In this document: positions 6,779 through 12,986 of the stretch, one piece after another
Layout of the letters: each line of letters opens with the position of its first letter
Numbering within the stretch: position 1 is the stretch's first letter
Source of the DNA: an uncultured Moraxella sp.
GTDB lineage: Bacteria > Pseudomonadota > Gammaproteobacteria > Pseudomonadales > Moraxellaceae
Reading direction: 5' to 3'
Length of the DNA: 14,892 nucleotides
NCBI GenBank assembly: GCA_937975585.1
Contig: CALJUC010000247.1
Location: 1-14,892 of the forward strand
Program-made: the position numbers and the translations under genes
The notes under the pieces: generated by a model
Told to the model about the DNA's origin: nothing
The model's database searches: none
The model's input: only the letters and a program-made list of their open reading frames with translations

Positions 6779-7162
6779 ATGTTAAAGCGTAACTTATTAT
6801 TAGGTGGTTTAGTAGCAGCATTGGCAATCACTGGTTGTAGCAAAAAAACTGAAGATGCAGCTGCGGCTGGTAAGCCTGAAGCTGCGGCTTCTGCGGCTGC
6901 TCAAGATGTAGCAAGTGCAACTGCAAATGCGGCTTCTGCAACTGCAAGTGCCGTACAAACTGGTGCAGCGGTAGCGACTGGCGCTGCTATCAATACAGCT
7001 GAAGCAGTGGGCAATGCGGCTAACCAAGCGACTGCAAACGTTGCTTCAGCAGTTGCGACTGGCGCTGCTAATGTTGCACAAGGTGCTAACGCAGTTGCTG
7101 CAGATGCCGCTAACAATAAAGTGGATATCCAAGCTGAAGTACCAGAGAAACAAAAATACTAA
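6779..7162 (+). CDS. Small alanine-rich lipoprotein of unknown function
   Basis: A 127-residue predicted lipoprotein. The N-terminus has basic residues, a hydrophobic core and the lipobox ITGC with Cys20 as the lipidated residue. Ser at the +2 position predicts outer-membrane sorting. The mature part is low-complexity: about 42 of 108 residues are alanine, mixed with Ser, Thr, Asn, Val and Gly, and it probably forms one long helix. The segment VATGAA occurs twice, 27 residues apart, encoded by an exact 16-base repeat (6974-6989 and 7055-7070), which suggests internal duplication. The tail (113-127) becomes charged and ends in EKQKY. It has its own promoter and terminator, and AGAGGA (6767-6772) lies 6 nt upstream of the ATG. 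It has no recognisable enzymatic domain. A Lpp/OprI-like structural role is conceivable, but the Lpp C-terminal lysine is not present. Confidence 0.85.
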   Translation: MLKRNLLLGGLVAALAITGCSKKTEDAAAAGKPEAAASAAAQDVASATANAASATASAVQTGAAVATGAAINTAEAVGNAANQATANVASAVATGAANVAQGANAVAADAANNKVDIQAEVPEKQKY

Positions 7163-7183
7163 TTTTTGTCGATGTTTGTTAGG

Positions 7184-7213
7184 AACCCCAAATCTTATAT
7201 TTGGGGTTTTTTA
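7184..7213 (+). terminator. Intrinsic terminator of the lipoprotein gene
   Basis: A perfect 10-bp stem AACCCCAAAT (7184-7193) / ATTTGGGGTT (7199-7208) has a 5-nt loop and a T-run. It begins about 20 nt after the stop codon. Confidence 0.9.
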
Positions 7214-7289
7214 TTGCCCGTTTATCAAAATTTAAGCACAGTTTGGGCATGGTTTACACGGCTAAACATTTTCATTGCAAATAGCTTTC

Positions 7290-7318
7290 TGCTATACTGA
7301 CGCTATTTTAGCGTAGCA
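7290..7318 (+). promoter_or_regulatory. Predicted fba promoter overlapped by a dyad
   Basis: The extended -10 TGCTATACT (7290-7298) lacks a good -35. The predicted start near 7305 lies inside a perfect palindrome, ACGCTA-TTT-TAGCGT (7300-7314). The flanks add TGCTA (7290-7294) and TAGCA (7314-7318) as a second pair of arms around it. Position over the -10 and start site fits a repressor operator, or a hairpin at the 5' end of the mRNA. Confidence 0.45.
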
Positions 7319-7377
7319 TATATGAACAATTTTATTTAGCAAACTGGCGAACGCGCCCATATTTTAGAGAGTAACTT

Positions 7378-8415
7378 ATGGCCTTAATTTCTTTACGACA
7401 ACTGCTTGATCATGCAGCTGAAAATAACTACGGTGTACCAGCATTTAACGTTAATAACTTAGAGCAAATGCGCGCTATTATGATGGCAGCTGATGAAACT
7501 GATTCACCAGTGATTGTCCAAGCCAGTGCTGGCGCTCGTAAATATGCAGGTGCGTCATTTTTGCGTCACTTGATTTTATCAGCGATTGAAGAATGGCCAC
7601 ATATCCCTGTGGTTATGCACCAAGACCATGGTACTAGCCCAGCAGTATGCCAACGTTCGATTCAGTTAGGTTTCTCATCAGTGATGATGGATGGTTCTTT
7701 AAAATCAGATGGTAAAACCCCGGCCGATTATGATTATAACGTTGCGGTAACTCGCGAGGTGGTAAAATTCTCACACGCATGTGGTGTTTCGGTTGAGGGC
7801 GAGATTGGCGTATTAGGCAGCTTAGAAACTGGGATGGCGGGTGAAGAAGACGGTGTGGGCGCTGAAGGTAAGCTTGACCATTCACAACTATTGACCAGTG
7901 CCGATGAAGCTGAGCAGTTTGTTAAAGATACCAATGTTGATGCACTTGCGATTGCGGTAGGTACTAGCCACGGTGCGTACAAATTTACGCGTCCACCAAC
8001 CGATGATATCTTATCAATCGCGCGCATTAAAGAAATCCATGCTCGTATTCCTGACACGCATTTAGTAATGCACGGCTCATCAAGCGTGCCACAAGAATGG
8101 TTAAAAGTCATTAACGAAAATGGCGGTAATATCGGCGAAACTTACGGTGTACCAGTTGAGCAAATCGTTGAAGCGATTAAACATGGTGTACGTAAAGTAA
8201 ATATTGATACTGACTTACGTTTGGCTTCAACCGGTGCGGTGCGTAAATTCTTAATGGAAAATCCTGCTGAATTTGACCCACGTAAATACTTTGCCAAAAC
8301 TATCGATGCTATGAAGTCAATCTGTGTGGATCGCTATACTGCATTTGGTACCGCAGGTAATGCAAGCAAAATCCGCCCATTAAGCCTTGAGCAAATGGTT
8401 GATTTTTATAACTAA
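7378..8415 (+). CDS. fba: Class II fructose-1,6-bisphosphate aldolase, Calvin-cycle subtype
   Basis: Zinc-dependent aldolase that interconverts fructose-1,6-bisphosphate with glyceraldehyde-3-phosphate and dihydroxyacetone phosphate. Its 345 residues match the length of the Calvin-type class II subfamily. Visible key sites are HQDHG (81-85; Asp83 catalytic acid/base, His84 zinc ligand), GEIG (141-144, with Glu142), TSHGAYKF (His198, zinc) and MHGSSS (231-236, His232 zinc). The start ATG has GAGAG (7367-7371) 6 nt upstream. It lies two genes after pgk, but the terminator at 7184-7213 and its own promoter separate it from the upstream genes. The subtype name reflects sequence relationship; no other Calvin-cycle gene is in the window. 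Confidence 0.96.
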   Translation: MALISLRQLLDHAAENNYGVPAFNVNNLEQMRAIMMAADETDSPVIVQASAGARKYAGASFLRHLILSAIEEWPHIPVVMHQDHGTSPAVCQRSIQLGFSSVMMDGSLKSDGKTPADYDYNVAVTREVVKFSHACGVSVEGEIGVLGSLETGMAGEEDGVGAEGKLDHSQLLTSADEAEQFVKDTNVDALAIAVGTSHGAYKFTRPPTDDILSIARIKEIHARIPDTHLVMHGSSSVPQEWLKVINENGGNIGETYGVPVEQIVEAIKHGVRKVNIDTDLRLASTGAVRKFLMENPAEFDPRKYFAKTIDAMKSICVDRYTAFGTAGNASKIRPLSLEQMVDFYN

Positions 8416-8429
8416 TCGCTGAGTATAAT
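8399..8429 (+). promoter_or_regulatory. Possible promoter for ruvA
   Basis: A consensus TATAAT (8424-8429) lies just past the fba stop, with TTGATT (8399-8404) 19 bp upstream. The spacing is long and the -35 falls within the fba coding end, so support is weak. The two hairpins at 8432-8505 would lie in the resulting leader. Confidence 0.25.
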
Positions 8430-8431
8430 GA

Positions 8432-8457
8432 CCTTATTAATGTCTAATTTAATAAGG
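8432..8457 (+). repeat. Hairpin after fba (first of two)
   Basis: CCTTATTAA (8432-8440) and TTAATAAGG (8449-8457) form a 9-bp perfect stem with an 8-nt loop, 16 nt after the fba stop. No T-run follows, so termination is doubtful. Confidence 0.5.
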
Positions 8458-8471
8458 GTAACGTTATAAAG

Positions 8472-8505
8472 AAAAGGTAGGTAGGCATGTGCTTACCTAC
8501 CTTTT
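8472..8505 (+). terminator. Strong hairpin between fba and ruvA, probable terminator
   Basis: The segment forms a 15-bp stem (8472-8486 with 8491-8505, one wobble pair) around the tetraloop ATGT. The arms begin with A4 and end with T4, so it resembles a bidirectional terminator with a short U-tract. It would end fba transcripts, perhaps incompletely, before ruvA. Confidence 0.6.
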
Positions 8506-8546
8506 CCATTTAGGATAAGAATAGCTATAGGATAAAAGGGGATAGC

Positions 8547-9173
8547 ATGATAGGGGTAATTGAAGGTCAGGTGCATCATTTGTTGGCGCCGATGGCCGTT
8601 GTGATGACCAATAGTGGTGTAGGCTACGAAATAGAGTTGCCACTCAATGCGTTTTGTCAGTTGCAGTTACAGCAGCCAGTGAACTTATGGACGCATTTGG
8701 TGGTGCGTGAGGATGCACACTTATTGTTTGGCTTTTTACAGCATGCCGATCGTGAGCTGTTTCGTCAATTATTAAAAGTAAATGGGGTCGGTGCAAAAAT
8801 GGCCTTGGCGATGATGTCAACGCTAACCTTGGCCGAGTTAAAACGCCATGTTATGCAGGGCGATGAGGCAGCACTTACTCGCATTCCAGGTGTCGGTAAA
8901 AAAACCGCACAGCGTCTAATTGTCGAGTTAGCTGATAAACTTAAACACTTGGGCGATGATAATATGGTCAGCGATAATCTGATGCTTGATGTATCGTCAG
9001 ACAGCAGTAATGAAGCGGTGGTAATTGCTGAGGTAGAGGCAGGACTGATTGCGTTAGGCTATCGTGATAAAGAAGCGCAAGCGGCGATTAAAATGGCCAA
9101 GGCGGCAATTGATGCACCGCTGACCACACAAAATCTATTAAAAACGGCACTAAAAAATTTGGCTATCGGGTAA
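8547..9173 (+). CDS. ruvA: Holliday junction branch-migration protein RuvA
   Basis: Junction-binding subunit that loads the RuvB motor on four-way DNA and supports RuvC resolution. The protein has 208 residues (203 in E. coli). The order is an N-terminal OB fold (about 1-65), two helix-hairpin-helix motifs with KVNGVGAKMA near residue 78 and RIPGVGKKTAQRL near residue 113, an acidic flexible linker near 140-155, and a C-terminal domain that in the family contacts RuvB. The AAGGGG ribosome binding site is upstream of the ATG. Unlike the common ruvA-ruvB pair, the next gene is convergent accC, so ruvB is not linked here and neither is ruvC. A hairpin overlaps its stop codon. Confidence 0.95.
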   Translation: MIGVIEGQVHHLLAPMAVVMTNSGVGYEIELPLNAFCQLQLQQPVNLWTHLVVREDAHLLFGFLQHADRELFRQLLKVNGVGAKMALAMMSTLTLAELKRHVMQGDEAALTRIPGVGKKTAQRLIVELADKLKHLGDDNMVSDNLMLDVSSDSSNEAVVIAEVEAGLIALGYRDKEAQAAIKMAKAAIDAPLTTQNLLKTALKNLAIG

Positions 9174-9181
9174 TGATAGCC
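9161..9181. terminator. Convergent terminator overlapping the ruvA stop codon
   Basis: GGCTATC (9161-9167) and GATAGCC (9175-9181) form a 7-bp stem whose loop contains the ruvA stop codon. On the minus strand the stem is followed by AAATTTTTTAG inside the ruvA 3' end, a usable U-tract for accC transcripts. On the plus strand the tail is only moderately T-rich. Confidence 0.55.
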
Positions 9182-9189
9182 AAGATGTT

Positions 9190-10548
9190 TTATTTAGTCT
9201 TTTCACTGTCATTGACGAGTAGATGCTTTTCAAGATAGTGGATATTTTGTGCTTGTTCACAGAATGCTTCATCTTGCAAAATCACATCGCGATGTAGTGG
9301 TACATTGGTCTTGATGCCAATAATAATCAACTCATCCAACGCATGTTGTAATTTAGCAATCGCTTGACGACGTGTTTGACCATGACAGATTAGTTTACCA
9401 ATCAACGAATCATAAAACGTTGGAATCGCATAATTTGGGTAGAGGTGCGAGTCAAAACGCACACCACAGCCATTTGGTGTAAATAGATGCGTTATTGTAC
9501 CCGGTGATGGCATAAAGGTCGCTGGGTCTTCAGCATTGATACGACACTCGATGGCATGGCCACGAATTTCGATTTCATCTTGGTGGTAAGATAGACCATA
9601 GCCTGAAGCGATTTTTAGCTGTTCAACCACAATATCGATGCCGGTAATCATTTCAGTAACAGGGTGTTCAACCTGTACACGCGTATTCATCTCGATAAAG
9701 AAGAATTGTTCATCTTCATACAGGAACTCAAACGTGCCTGCGCCACGGTAACGAATTTGCTCACAGGCACGTACACAAGCTTCTAGGATAGGGGCTTTGA
9801 CATCATCTGGGATATCCGGTGCAGGTGCCTCTTCAAGCACCTTTTGGTGACGACGTTGCAATGAGCAGTCACGGTCAAATAAGTGAATTGCATTGCCGCG
9901 GCCATCCCCCAGGACTTGAACTTCAACGTGACGAGGATTTTTCAGATAACGTTCCATGTATACGCTATCGTCACCAAACCACAATTCAGCTTCTTGTTTT
10001 GCCGCTTGTACTTGTGACAATAAGTGTTCGATACGTTCAACAACACGCATACCACGACCACCACCACCGGCAGCGGCTTTAATCAATAGTGGAAAGCCGA
10101 TGCGTTTTGCTTGCTCTTCAGCATTATGGAGGGTCACACTACCGACTGAGCCCGGTACAGTCGGTACACCGGCTTTTTTCATGGCATTAATTGCTGAGAT
10201 TTTGTTACCCATTAAGCGAATGTGTTCTGCTTCTGGACCAACAAAGGTAAGACCGGCTTCTTCCACGCGTTGTGAGAATTCCGCATTTTCCGATAAAAAA
10301 CCGTAACCTGGGTGAATGGCATCTGCACCAGAAACTTCTGCCGCAGTCAAGATGGTATCAATATTAAGGTAGCTTTGATTCGCATTGGGCTTACCAATAC
10401 AAATCGCTTCATCGACAAAACGTAAGTGCATTAAGTTTTCGTCAGCTGTCGAATATACGCCAACAGTTTTGATGCCGAGCTGCTTACAAGCACGTACAAT
10501 ACGCAGTGCAATCTCGCCGCGATTGGCAATAAGCAATTTTTTTATCAT
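9190..10548 (-). CDS. accC: Acetyl-CoA carboxylase, biotin carboxylase subunit
   Basis: ATP-dependent carboxylation of the biotin carried by AccB, the first half-reaction of malonyl-CoA synthesis. The 452 residues match the single-domain bacterial subunit (449 in E. coli). The N-terminal domain starts KKLLIANRGEIALR. The ATP-grasp domain has GNK (114-116), the glycine-rich lid GGGGRGMR (161-168) and metal/catalytic residues in FIEMNTRVQVEHPVTE (284-299). The AGGGAT ribosome binding site precedes the ATG. It lies 87 nt after accB, with a stable hairpin in the gap, and is probably co-transcribed with accB. It is not a pyruvate or propionyl-CoA carboxylase, because no biotinyl or transferase domain follows in the same chain. 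Confidence 0.97.
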   Translation of the reverse strand: MIKKLLIANRGEIALRIVRACKQLGIKTVGVYSTADENLMHLRFVDEAICIGKPNANQSYLNIDTILTAAEVSGADAIHPGYGFLSENAEFSQRVEEAGLTFVGPEAEHIRLMGNKISAINAMKKAGVPTVPGSVGSVTLHNAEEQAKRIGFPLLIKAAAGGGGRGMRVVERIEHLLSQVQAAKQEAELWFGDDSVYMERYLKNPRHVEVQVLGDGRGNAIHLFDRDCSLQRRHQKVLEEAPAPDIPDDVKAPILEACVRACEQIRYRGAGTFEFLYEDEQFFFIEMNTRVQVEHPVTEMITGIDIVVEQLKIASGYGLSYHQDEIEIRGHAIECRINAEDPATFMPSPGTITHLFTPNGCGVRFDSHLYPNYAIPTFYDSLIGKLICHGQTRRQAIAKLQHALDELIIIGIKTNVPLHRDVILQDEAFCEQAQNIHYLEKHLLVNDSEKTK

Positions 10549-10590
10549 GATTTATCCCTGAGGTTACACAGTTTGGTGGTCATTGGTTTA

Positions 10591-10625
10591 CCCATGCCTT
10601 TCCTGAATATAAAGGTAAGGCAGGG
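10591..10625 (-). repeat. Stable hairpin between accB and accC
   Basis: CCC-a-TGCCTT-t-CCT (10591-10604) pairs with AGG-t-AAGGCA-GGG (10613-10625): 12 pairs with one bulged base and one mismatch, around an 8-nt loop. It begins 10 nt downstream of the accB stop. No T-run follows in the direction of transcription, so it looks like an mRNA stability or processing element rather than a terminator. Confidence 0.5.
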
Positions 10626-10635
10626 AAACGATAGA

Positions 10636-11052
10636 TTAAGCTTGGTAGCGGATAATCGGCTGACCAAACTGTACCACGTCACCATCTTCAACCAAAATCT
10701 CAGCCACGACGCCACTTTGGGTCGCTTCAAGTGGGTTCATAATTTTCATCGCTTCGATAATACCCAAGGTATCACCGGCTTGTACTTGCTGACCAACTTT
10801 CACAAAAGGTGGATCATTTGGACTTGGTGCAACGTAGAATACGCCCACCATCGGTGAGTTCTCACTCTTGCCCGCAGGTTTTGCCGCAGGTGCTGCAACT
10901 GGTGTAGCGATTGGAGCGCTAACGACCGTACTCGCAGCTTGTGGTAGATGACGAGTAATGGCAACTTTTTCGTTATCCGCTTCGACTTCTAACTGTGCCA
11001 GTGAGCGTTCTTCCATTAAATCAATCAATTCTTTAATGTGTTGAATGTCCAT
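10636..11052 (-). CDS. accB: Acetyl-CoA carboxylase biotin carboxyl carrier protein
   Basis: Carries biotin between the carboxylase (AccC) and the transferase (AccA/AccD) in fatty-acid synthesis. Its 138 residues compare with 156 in E. coli. An N-terminal region of about 40 residues is followed by an Ala/Pro-rich linker (about 40-65) and the C-terminal biotinyl domain. The biotinylation site is EAMKIM with Lys103. The segment APSPNDPPFVKVG (75-87) is the 'thumb' loop typical of acetyl-CoA carboxylase carriers. AAGG lies 10 nt upstream of the ATG, a rather long spacing. It is followed by accC. The gap to upstream aroQ is about 200 bases and holds a dyad, so accB may have its own promoter. Confidence 0.96.
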   Translation of the reverse strand: MDIQHIKELIDLMEERSLAQLEVEADNEKVAITRHLPQAASTVVSAPIATPVAAPAAKPAGKSENSPMVGVFYVAPSPNDPPFVKVGQQVQAGDTLGIIEAMKIMNPLEATQSGVVAEILVEDGDVVQFGQPIIRYQA

Positions 11053-11138
11053 ACTATGATTACCTTTTGCAACAAAATATCAGGCTAAAAAAAGACCGAG
11101 GCTACCGACACCATAGGCCAACAACAATAATGTGCCAT

Positions 11139-11202
11139 ATTGTAACAATATTTTTCATAAATAAATAGCGCTTGGCCATGATATTTGTGTACGAACGTAC
11201 AC
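11139..11202 (-). promoter_or_regulatory. Candidate accB control region with a 16-bp dyad
   Basis: GTGTACGAACGTACAC (11187-11202) has perfect 7-bp arms around a 2-base centre. On the minus strand TACAAT (11144-11139) could be a -10, but no good -35 is present, and the dyad is centred about 50 bp upstream of that -10. Alternatively the dyad overlaps a weak ATGACA/TACACA pair. Regulation of accBC is plausible but unproven. Confidence 0.4.
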
Positions 11203-11256
11203 TGAAAATTGTCATTATGTTACCAATTGGCCAAAATTAATTGAATTTCACCAAAT

Positions 11257-11715
11257 TTAGGCGAAACGTTGCTGTAAAAATTGTAATGCTGCCGTATAAC
11301 CATACGCACCCATACCACAGACTACCGCCACCGCTTTGTCGCTAAAGTAGGAGTGATGACGAAACGGTTCGCGTTGGTGAATATTAGACAAGTGTACTTC
11401 GACAAACGGCTTATCAATGCCAAGTAAAGCATCTCTTAGCACCACTGAGGTATGGGTAAATCCGGCTGGGTTGATAATCACGGCATCGATTTTTTCATCA
11501 GGATTTTCGGTCAAAAGACCGTGATGATGGATTTTATCGATTAGCGCAGATTCTTGGTTTGACTGGAAGAATGTCAGGCGTACGCCGTTGTCATTGGCCA
11601 ATGTTTGCAGTTGCTGCTCAATATCGGCTAAGGTTTGATGGCCATAAATTTCTGGCTCACGCTTGCCCAATAAATTTAAATTCGCGCCATTAATGACTAA
11701 AATATGTTTTCGCAT
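11257..11715 (-). CDS. aroQ: 3-Dehydroquinate dehydratase, type II
   Basis: Third step of the shikimate pathway: 3-dehydroquinate to 3-dehydroshikimate. Its 152 residues fit the dodecameric type II family. The signature NGANLNLLGKREPEIYG (9-25) holds the lid arginine (Arg19) and catalytic Tyr24. INPAGFTHTS (81-90) binds substrate, and EVHLSN (106-111) holds the second catalytic residue His108. NGA replaces the more common NGP at position 11, a mild variation. AAGGG sits just upstream of the ATG. The gene starts 11 nt after the cca stop, so the two are likely co-transcribed. Its position next to accB-accC is a widely conserved neighbourhood. Confidence 0.96.
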   Translation of the reverse strand: MRKHILVINGANLNLLGKREPEIYGHQTLADIEQQLQTLANDNGVRLTFFQSNQESALIDKIHHHGLLTENPDEKIDAVIINPAGFTHTSVVLRDALLGIDKPFVEVHLSNIHQREPFRHHSYFSDKAVAVVCGMGAYGYTAALQFLQQRFA

Positions 11716-11726
11716 AACGTCCCTTA

Positions 11727-12884
11727 TTATAAATTGTGAGTGAGTAATTGGGTTAATTTGTCTAAGCGTAATTGCTCGATTGCATCACCGATGGCTTTAC
11801 CTTTCAGACTTGGGTCAACATCTTTGGCACTAATTGGCTTTAAGGTATCGACCAGATATTGTAGCTGTCGCTGCTGTTGACTCAGATGATAGATATGCTG
11901 ACAGCTTAAGGCTTGGGTTAGTTTATCCGTATCTTTTAGCGCTTGAGCCGCTTGTAATAGGGTAAGTTTATCAGTGGCCGCGAGGGTATCGAATTGCTGT
12001 AATTGGGTAAAATGACTAAGCAAAAATTGTGCGAACTGCTGATGGGCTTTTGGCGTTTTCAATAACTGGCAAAATTCATGAAATGCGGATTCATGGATGT
12101 CAAAAGGTAAAAATAACGTACTTAGTAATGCAAAACGGCTCACCGTATCTAAGCCAAACATCGCAGCTTGACGTAGGCTGGCGGCAGTCTGTTGCCATTG
12201 TTCAGGATTATGGGTAATACTTGCCGCTAGTGTCGGCATGACCACAGCAAGTGCATTTAGCTCGTACAGTGCCGTAAAATACACATCTGACCAATCTTGG
12301 GTCAGTGATTTTTGGGTTTCAGTCCATACGCGCTCAGCGACTAGGTGGTTGAGTTCACCGGCTTTTAGCATGGTATCAACTAGGACATGCGTTTCTTCGG
12401 CAATCCTAAATCCCAAAGGTGCATAGCGCGAAGCAAATCGCGCCAAACGTAATACCCGTACAGGGTCTTCAGCAAAGGATGGTGACACATGACGTAGCTG
12501 ACGTGCTTGTAAGTCTTGTTGACCATTATAAGGATCGATAATGTCGCCAGTTTTGACCTGGCTATCAAATAATCCGTTGACCTCAATAGCCATCGCGTTG
12601 ATGGTCAAGTCACGACGGAGCAAGTCCTGCTCAAGCGTGACATCGGGTGCGGCATATACATTAAACCCCAAATAACCATTGCCAGATTTGCGCTCAGTGC
12701 GGGCGAGGGCATATTCATCGTGGGTAGTGGGATGTAAGAATACTGGAAAATCTGCCCCAACTTGGCTAAAACCCAATTCAAGCATTTGAGCAGGCGTAGC
12801 ACCCACGACCACATAATCGTGTTCATTGAATGGACGTCCTAATAGTTGGTCACGTACCGCACCACCCACCAAATATACTTGCAT
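11727..12884 (-). CDS. cca: CCA-adding tRNA nucleotidyltransferase lacking the HD motif
   Basis: Adds or repairs the 3'-CCA of tRNAs. The N-terminal half is clearly a class II nucleotidyltransferase of the E. coli Cca type: YLVGGAVRDQLLG (4-16), metal site Glu21-His22-Asp23 (Asp-Arg-Asp in E. coli), RTERKSG, RRDLTINAMA and EDPVRVLRLARFASR. The C-terminal half diverges strongly. Where E. coli has RFATLCHDLGKG with His255-Asp256 of the HD phosphohydrolase, this protein reads RFALLSTLFLPF (from residue 250), and no other HD motif is visible. The length is 385 against 412. I chose the ATG at 12882-12884, which begins as the family does; the open frame runs to a TTG at 12926 that adds unconserved residues. 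It is followed after 11 nt by aroQ. Confidence 0.93.
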   Translation of the reverse strand: MQVYLVGGAVRDQLLGRPFNEHDYVVVGATPAQMLELGFSQVGADFPVFLHPTTHDEYALARTERKSGNGYLGFNVYAAPDVTLEQDLLRRDLTINAMAIEVNGLFDSQVKTGDIIDPYNGQQDLQARQLRHVSPSFAEDPVRVLRLARFASRYAPLGFRIAEETHVLVDTMLKAGELNHLVAERVWTETQKSLTQDWSDVYFTALYELNALAVVMPTLAASITHNPEQWQQTAASLRQAAMFGLDTVSRFALLSTLFLPFDIHESAFHEFCQLLKTPKAHQQFAQFLLSHFTQLQQFDTLAATDKLTLLQAAQALKDTDKLTQALSCQHIYHLSQQQRQLQYLVDTLKPISAKDVDPSLKGKAIGDAIEQLRLDKLTQLLTHNL

Positions 12885-12915
12885 GGTTATATTCCGTATT
12901 TTTTTAACTAGGTGA

Positions 12916-12944
12916 AGTGTAGCCAAAAATAAAGGTGATTTCTA
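12916..12944 (-). promoter_or_regulatory. Possible promoter for cca-aroQ
   Basis: On the minus strand TAGAAA (12944-12939) and TACACT (12921-12916) are 17 bp apart. The -35 lies within the maeB terminator palindrome. The start would be near 12909, about 25 nt before the cca ATG. Confidence 0.3.
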
Positions 12945-12962
12945 GCTAGAAATCACCTTTAT
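12929..12962 (-). terminator. Terminator of maeB: 34-bp perfect palindrome
   Basis: Two 17-base arms (12929-12945 and 12946-12962) are exact reverse complements with no spacer. In RNA this gives a stem of about 14 bp closed by the central bases. In the leftward direction it is followed by a T-rich tail. It lies 24 bases beyond the maeB stop. Confidence 0.8.
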
Positions 12963-12986
12963 CATTCACATCAGACGTAGGAATGC

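Noticed and set aside
6901..7116. Minus-strand alanine-rich frame opposite the lipoprotein
   Set aside because: The GCN-rich repeat reads as low-complexity sequence on either strand; only the plus frame has a lipobox, promoter, ribosome binding site and terminator.
12885..12926. Longer cca start (TTG at 12926)
   Set aside because: The extra residues are not conserved; family proteins begin at the YLVGGAVRD strand.
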